Below are positions 14,414-18,889 of a stretch of 18,889 nt of DNA, piece after piece (within the stretch, counting starts at the first letter, position 1; the number at the start of each line of letters is the position of its first letter). The DNA comes from CAZWRK01 sp964635875. GTDB lineage: Bacteria; Pseudomonadota; Gammaproteobacteria; Burkholderiales; Aquaspirillaceae. The notes beneath the pieces are model-generated. The model was given only the letters and a program-made list of their open reading frames with translations, made no database searches and was not told the DNA's origin. The position numbers were made by a program, and so were the translations under genes. The DNA is taken from positions 1 to 18,889 of the forward strand of contig CAZWRK010000080.1 in assembly GCA_964635875.1 (NCBI GenBank), given 5' to 3'.

Positions 14414-15367
14414 TTAGAACGTAAGCAAAATCGCTAAAATCGCCATCGGGTCTTTTAAACCGCGAATCCGCGCAAATAAATCGGCCGCCACTGCATCTCG
14501 TTTTGCCATTAATCCAAGCCACTGTTTTAATCGCGCCGGTGCGAATGTCTCGGGGGTCACCGTCAAAGCCTCTTGATAAAACGCAACCCAACGCGCCCGC
14601 GCCGCTTCCGGTGTTTCTTCAAAACACCCGCCGGCTAATGCCGCGCGAATCTCCGCCGCCAATGTCGGCCGCGCCACCAAGCCCCGCCCCAACATCATAT
14701 CTGCACATTGGCTTTCTTCTCGGCAACGAAAATAATCCTCGACGCTCCAAATTTCGCCATTCGCCATCACCGGTACCGCCACCGCCTCCTGAATCCGCGC
14801 AATCCATGACCAATGCGCAGGCGGTCGATAACCCTCGACCTTAGTCCGTGCATGTACCACTAAAGAAGACGCCCCGCTTTCTGCCAACGCCTGCGCACAC
14901 GCCAAAGTCAACTGCGTATCCTCGTAGCCCAAGCGCATTTTTGCCGTCAACGGTACCGACGCTGGCAAGGCGCGTCGCACCGTTGCGACGATCTCCGCCA
15001 ACACTTCTGGCTCTTTCAACAGCACCGCCCCTCCGCGATGGCGATTCACTGTCGGCGCAGGACAGCCAAAATTCAGGTCAACCACCGGCGCACCCAACTC
15101 AGCAGCACGGGCCGCGTTTTCCGCCAAGCACTGCGCATCACTGCCGAGCAATTGCACCCGTACCGGCACCCCCGAAGCTGTCTTCGCGCCATGCGCCAGC
15201 TCTGGCGCTAACCGTAAAAACATCCGCACCGGCAACAACGTCGACGTCACCCGAATAAACTCGGTCACACACCAATCAATCCCGCCAACGGCGGTGAGTG
15301 TTTTGCGCATTAAAGGATCAACCAAGCCCTCCATCGGGGCCAATGCAATTTGAGGAGAGGCAGACAT
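14414..15367 (-). CDS. dusC: tRNA-dihydrouridine(16) synthase DusC
   Basis: FMN-dependent enzyme that reduces a tRNA D-loop uridine to dihydrouridine using NADPH; the DusC branch modifies U16. The 317-residue length is normal. Motifs: IALAPMEGLVDPLMR (FMN-binding start), CVTEFIRV, VRVQLLG and ENAARAAELGAPVVDLNFGCP with the catalytic cysteine at residue 102, then VVHARTKVEGY and VMANGEIWS, and MLGRGLVARP near the phosphate site. The TEFIRV and GEIW segments, and the overall match to remembered Escherichia coli DusC, favour DusC over DusA or DusB. The C-terminal RLKQWLGLMAKRD fits the helical tRNA-binding domain. It is divergent from dnaE with a 90-base gap. The ribosome binding site is weak. 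Confidence 0.94.
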   Translation of the reverse strand: MSASPQIALAPMEGLVDPLMRKTLTAVGGIDWCVTEFIRVTSTLLPVRMFLRLAPELAHGAKTASGVPVRVQLLGSDAQCLAENAARAAELGAPVVDLNFGCPAPTVNRHRGGAVLLKEPEVLAEIVATVRRALPASVPLTAKMRLGYEDTQLTLACAQALAESGASSLVVHARTKVEGYRPPAHWSWIARIQEAVAVPVMANGEIWSVEDYFRCREESQCADMMLGRGLVARPTLAAEIRAALAGGCFEETPEAARARWVAFYQEALTVTPETFAPARLKQWLGLMAKRDAVAADLFARIRGLKDPMAILAILLTF

Positions 15368-15392
15368 AACTCAGAATTCAAAGAAAACACCG

Positions 15393-15398
15393 ATTGTA
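15393..15398 (-). promoter_or_regulatory. Candidate -10 element for dusC
   Basis: TACAAT on the minus strand, about 25 bases before the dusC ATG, which would give a leader of under 20 bases. No good -35 sequence is seen; the upstream region is G-rich. Confidence 0.35.
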
Positions 15399-15442
15399 CC
15401 GCCACGCCCGCCCCCAACCCGCCAAAAAAATCTCACGCTTCT

Positions 15443-15451
15443 TGGTACAAT
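15443..15451 (+). promoter_or_regulatory. Extended -10 promoter element for dnaE, possibly leaderless
   Basis: TGGTACAAT has the TGn extension followed by a five-of-six -10 hexamer at 15446-15451. The usual distance from the -10 to the transcription start would place +1 at 15458, the A of the dnaE ATG. There is no purine-rich ribosome binding site in the bases before the ATG. The -35 region (CAAAAA) is poor, as is common with extended -10 promoters. Confidence 0.45.
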
Positions 15452-15457
15452 ATCGCC

Positions 15458-18400
15458 ATGAATACCCCTGCCTTCGTCCATCTCCGCCTCCATTCCGAAT
15501 TTTCCATTACCGATGGCATCACCCGCATGGGCGACGCCGTAAAACGGGCGGCCAGCGAGTCCATGCCCGCATTGGGAATTTCCGACCTGATGAATCTGTT
15601 CGGAATGCTGAAATTTTATAAAGCCTGCCAAGGAAAAGGGATCAAGCCAATTATTGGCGTTGATGTCTGGCTGGAAAATGAAAAAGATCGCGATAAGCCG
15701 TTTCGGCTGCTACTGATCGCCAAAAATCGCGAAGGCTACCACCGCCTGTGTGAACTGCTCACCGATGCCTATCGCACCAATCAACACCAAGGCCGCGCCG
15801 AACTGAAGCGCGCATGGCTCGAACACGCCGGTAGCGCACATCTGATCGCGCTCTCGGGAGCCGCCTATGGCGATATTGGTCAAGCGCTGCTGGCTCGCAA
15901 TCCCGATGCCGCCAAAGCCTGCGCGCAAGCGTGGGCCGATCTATTCCCCGACCGCTTTTATCTCGAAGTCCAGCGCAGCGGCCATCCTTACGCCGACGCC
16001 TTGGTCGAGCAAACCATCACCCTCGCCAACGCCCTTGATCTGCCGGTCGTTGCGACCCATCCGATTCAGTTTCTCGACCGCGACGACTTTAAAGCCCACG
16101 AAGCACGCGTTTGCATTTCCGAAGGCATGGTATTAGGCGACCCGCGCCGCCCGCGCATTTATACCGAAGAGCAATACTTTAAATCGGTCGAAGAGATGCA
16201 AACGCTGTTTGCCGATCTGCCCGAGGCGCTCGAAAACTCGGTCGAAATTGCCAAACGCTGCAATGTCGAGATTCAACTCGGCAAAAACTTTCTGCCGCAG
16301 TTCCCAACCCCCGACGGCATGACCCTCGACGATTTTCTGATCGCGCGTGCCAAAGAAGGCCTCGAAGAGCGGTTAACCACCCTGTATCCCGATCCGGTCG
16401 AGCGCGAAGCCCAACGTGAACGCTACGAATCGCGCCTGAAATTTGAAACCGATACCATTATTCAGATGGGTTTCCCCGGTTATTTCTTGATCGTGGCCGA
16501 CTTTATTAACTGGGCCAAAAACAACGGCGTACCGGTCGGGCCGGGGCGGGGTTCGGGGGCGGGTTCTTTAGTCGCCTATTCGATCGGGATTACCGATATC
16601 GACCCCCTCGCCTATGCGCTTCTGTTTGAGCGTTTCCTGAATCCGGAGCGGGTGTCGATGCCCGACTTTGATATCGACTTTTGTCAGGACAACCGCTGGC
16701 GAGTCATTGAATACGTGCGCGAGCGCTATGGTGCCGACGCCGTGAGCCAAATCATCACCTTCGGCACGATGGCCTCAAAAGCGGTGGTGCGCGATGTCGG
16801 TCGGGTGTTGGACATGCCGTACAGCTTCTGTGACGGCCTCTCCAAACTCATCCCCGCTGCGCCGGGCAAGCAATTCTCGCTGGATGAAGCAGTGGCGATG
16901 GAGCCAATTCTTAAAGAGCGCCTCGAAAAAGAAGAAGAAGTCGCCGAGCTGTGGATTTTGGCGAAAAAGCTCGAAGGCCTGACCCGTAACGTCGGTATGC
17001 ACGCCGGTGGGGTGTTGATTGCACCGGGCAAAATCACCGATTTCTGCCCGATCTACCAAGCCCCCGCCGAAGACGCCAGCCCCGTCAGCCAGTTTGATAA
17101 AGACGATGTTGAACAAGCGGGCTTGGTGAAATTCGACTTTTTGGGGCTGCGCAACCTCACCATTATTGATTTGGCGGTGCGCTACATTCGGCAATTGGAC
17201 CCGAGCTTTGATGTCGATCTCAACACCTTTGCGTTTAACGATCCTGCCGCCTATCAGGTTCTAAAAGACGCGAACACCACGGCGATTTTCCAGCTGGAAT
17301 CCGAAGGGATGAAAAAGCTGCTGGAAAAACTCCAGCCCGACCGCTTCGAAGACATTATTGCGGTGTTGGCGCTGTACCGTCCGGGGCCGCTCGGCTCGGG
17401 CATGGTCGATGACTTTATTCTGCGCAAAAAAGGCCAACAGGAAATTGACTATTTCCACCCCGACCTGAAAGCCAGTCTTGAGCCGACCTATGGCGTGATC
17501 GTGTATCAAGAGCAGGTGATGCAGATTTCGCAGATTATCGGCGGCTACACCCTCGGTGGCGCGGATATGTTGCGGCGCGCGATGGGGAAGAAAAAGCCCG
17601 AAGAAATGGCCTTGCATCGCGGCAAAATCGCCGAAGGGGCCGCCGCTAAAGGCTACGACCCTAAACTGGCCGAACAGCTGTTCGACTTGATGGCCAAGTT
17701 TGCGGAATACGGTTTTAACAAATCGCATACCGCAGCCTATGCAGTGGTGTCGTATCAAACCGCTTGGCTGAAAGCGCACTATCCGTCGGCGTTTATGGCG
17801 GCGACGATGTCGAGCGAATTGGATAACACCGATCAGCTACGGGTGTTTTACGATGATTGCCTGAAAAACAAGCTGATTTTCTTGCCGCCGGATATTAACG
17901 AAAGTTTCTATCGCTTTGTGCCGACCGATCGCCGCCATATTCGCTACGCCCTCGGCGCGATTAAGGGCACCGGCGAAGCGGCCGTTGAATTCATCATTGC
18001 CGAGCGCGAAAAAAATGGCCCGTTCACCGGTCTATTCGATTTCTGCCAACGCACTGACAAGCGTGTTGTGAATCGCCGCACCATCGAAGCCCTGATTCGC
18101 GCCGGAGCATTCGACCAACTCGACCTCAATCGCGCCCGCCTGATGGCGAACGTCGAATTGGCGATGGGCGCGGCCGAGCAAAAAGCCGCCAATATCAATC
18201 AAGGCGGCCTGTTTGATTTGATGGACGAGTCGGAAGCGCCCGCCATCGACATGCTCGAAGCGCCGATGTGGGACGAAATCACCCGCCTGACCGAAGAAAA
18301 ATTGTCGATCGGCTTTTTCCTATCGGGGCACCCGTTCCACGCCTACGAAAAAACCGTCCGCCAGTTTGTCAGCACCCCGCTGAATCGGATTAGCCCGAAA

Positions 18401-18889
18401 AAAGAGCTGCAATGGCTGGCCGGAACGGTGACGGCGATTCGCACCAAAGTCGGGGCGCGCGGCAAAATGGCGTTTGTACAGCTTGACGATGGCACCGCCA
18501 AACTCGAAGTGTCTTTGTTTAGCGAAGTGCTCGAAAACAATCAAACGCCGCTGGTCGAAGACAAGGTTTTGATTGTCGAAGCCAAAGTCAGCCAAGACGA
18601 TTTTTCGGGCGGGATGCGGATTATTGTCGAAAAGCTGATGGACTTGGATCAGGCGCGGGGCGATTTTGCGCGCGCGCTACGCCTCACCCTGCGCCCCGAG
18701 CACGCAAACTGGTTGCCGCAACTCGGCCACTTGCTCGAAAACACCCGCGGCCAATGTCCGGTCGAAGTCCTCTACCGCCACCCCGAAGGATCGGGCATCT
18801 GGCGGCTGGGCGAAGACTGGCGGGTATGCCCAAGCGACGCCTTGCTGAAACAACTCAGCAGCCAATTGGGCGCGGAAGGCGTGGAGATG
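15458..18889 (+). CDS. dnaE: DNA polymerase III alpha subunit, 3' end cut by window edge
   Basis: Replicative polymerase catalytic subunit; the frame is open for 1144 codons to the window edge, so only a few C-terminal residues are likely missing. The N-terminal PHP domain starts FVHLRLHSEFSITDG, as in other DnaE proteins, which fixes the start. The polymerase core has GPGRGSGAGSLVAY, PDFDIDF (402-408, catalytic D403 and D405), the third aspartate D560 in VKFDFLGLRNLTI, LALYRPGPLGSGM and EYGFNKSHTAAYAVVSYQTA. A QGGLF motif at 915-919 is the likely sliding-clamp binding site. It is followed by an OB-fold region (AGTVTAIRTKVGARGKMAFV). It works in the holoenzyme with epsilon and theta, the clamp and the loader. 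No ribosome binding site is visible upstream. Confidence 0.98.
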   Translation, partial: MNTPAFVHLRLHSEFSITDGITRMGDAVKRAASESMPALGISDLMNLFGMLKFYKACQGKGIKPIIGVDVWLENEKDRDKPFRLLLIAKNREGYHRLCELLTDAYRTNQHQGRAELKRAWLEHAGSAHLIALSGAAYGDIGQALLARNPDAAKACAQAWADLFPDRFYLEVQRSGHPYADALVEQTITLANALDLPVVATHPIQFLDRDDFKAHEARVCISEGMVLGDPRRPRIYTEEQYFKSVEEMQTLFADLPEALENSVEIAKRCNVEIQLGKNFLPQFPTPDGMTLDDFLIARAKEGLEERLTTLYPDPVEREAQRERYESRLKFETDTIIQMGFPGYFLIVADFINWAKNNGVPVGPGRGSGAGSLVAYSIGITDIDPLAYALLFERFLNPERVSMPDFDIDFCQDNRWRVIEYVRERYGADAVSQIITFGTMASKAVVRDVGRVLDMPYSFCDGLSKLIPAAPGKQFSLDEAVAMEPILKERLEKEEEVAELWILAKKLEGLTRNVGMHAGGVLIAPGKITDFCPIYQAPAEDASPVSQFDKDDVEQAGLVKFDFLGLRNLTIIDLAVRYIRQLDPSFDVDLNTFAFNDPAAYQVLKDANTTAIFQLESEGMKKLLEKLQPDRFEDIIAVLALYRPGPLGSGMVDDFILRKKGQQEIDYFHPDLKASLEPTYGVIVYQEQVMQISQIIGGYTLGGADMLRRAMGKKKPEEMALHRGKIAEGAAAKGYDPKLAEQLFDLMAKFAEYGFNKSHTAAYAVVSYQTAWLKAHYPSAFMAATMSSELDNTDQLRVFYDDCLKNKLIFLPPDINESFYRFVPTDRRHIRYALGAIKGTGEAAVEFIIAEREKNGPFTGLFDFCQRTDKRVVNRRTIEALIRAGAFDQLDLNRARLMANVELAMGAAEQKAANINQGGLFDLMDESEAPAIDMLEAPMWDEITRLTEEKLSIGFFLSGHPFHAYEKTVRQFVSTPLNRISPKKELQWLAGTVTAIRTKVGARGKMAFVQLDDGTAKLEVSLFSEVLENNQTPLVEDKVLIVEAKVSQDDFSGGMRIIVEKLMDLDQARGDFARALRLTLRPEHANWLPQLGHLLENTRGQCPVEVLYRHPEGSGIWRLGEDWRVCPSDALLKQLSSQLGAEGVEM

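Overview
The window reads as chromosomal DNA of a betaproteobacterium, perhaps from the Neisseriales. The placement rests on remembered family resemblance: the beta-type H-NS protein, DusC, TruC, the CbiM-related membrane protein and the form of GltX and DnaE. No ribosomal RNA, tRNA, phage, insertion sequence, integrase or CRISPR array was seen. Coding density is high and most genes are ordinary core genes. DnaE runs off the right edge and an EamA-type transporter runs off the left edge.

Left block (1-5882, all on the minus strand). Reading in transcription order, nadC is followed closely by a large GT-C-type membrane glycosyltransferase, then gltX, then a clear terminator. An AraC-family regulator and an EamA/DMT exporter follow, probably co-transcribed. 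The last pair looks like a regulator with the efflux gene it controls.

Middle block (6011-10203, plus strand). An orphan CbiM-like membrane protein is followed by the tRNA pseudouridine synthase truC, two tandem secreted solute-binding proteins without any permease or ATPase, and an HD-Nudix fusion protein whose start codon overlaps the stop of the second binding protein. No terminator lies between these genes. The HD-Nudix fusion is the most interesting item: both active sites look complete, and together they could take a nucleoside triphosphate to monophosphate and then to nucleoside.

A strong hairpin at 10222-10254 ends this block and also serves the convergent gene for a small secreted beta-sandwich protein. 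That gene is divergent from yaaA (peroxide stress protein). After yaaA lies a convergent EAL-CBS-CBS-GGDEF protein (c-di-GMP turnover). A 440-base non-coding gap holding three perfect odd-centred palindromes then leads to an H-NS-family gene.

Right block. hns converges on dusC across a perfect 15-bp bidirectional terminator. dusC and dnaE are back to back with 90 bases between them. dnaE has no visible ribosome binding site, and an extended -10 promoter element sits so close that the predicted transcript would start at the ATG itself, so a leaderless dnaE mRNA is a testable idea.
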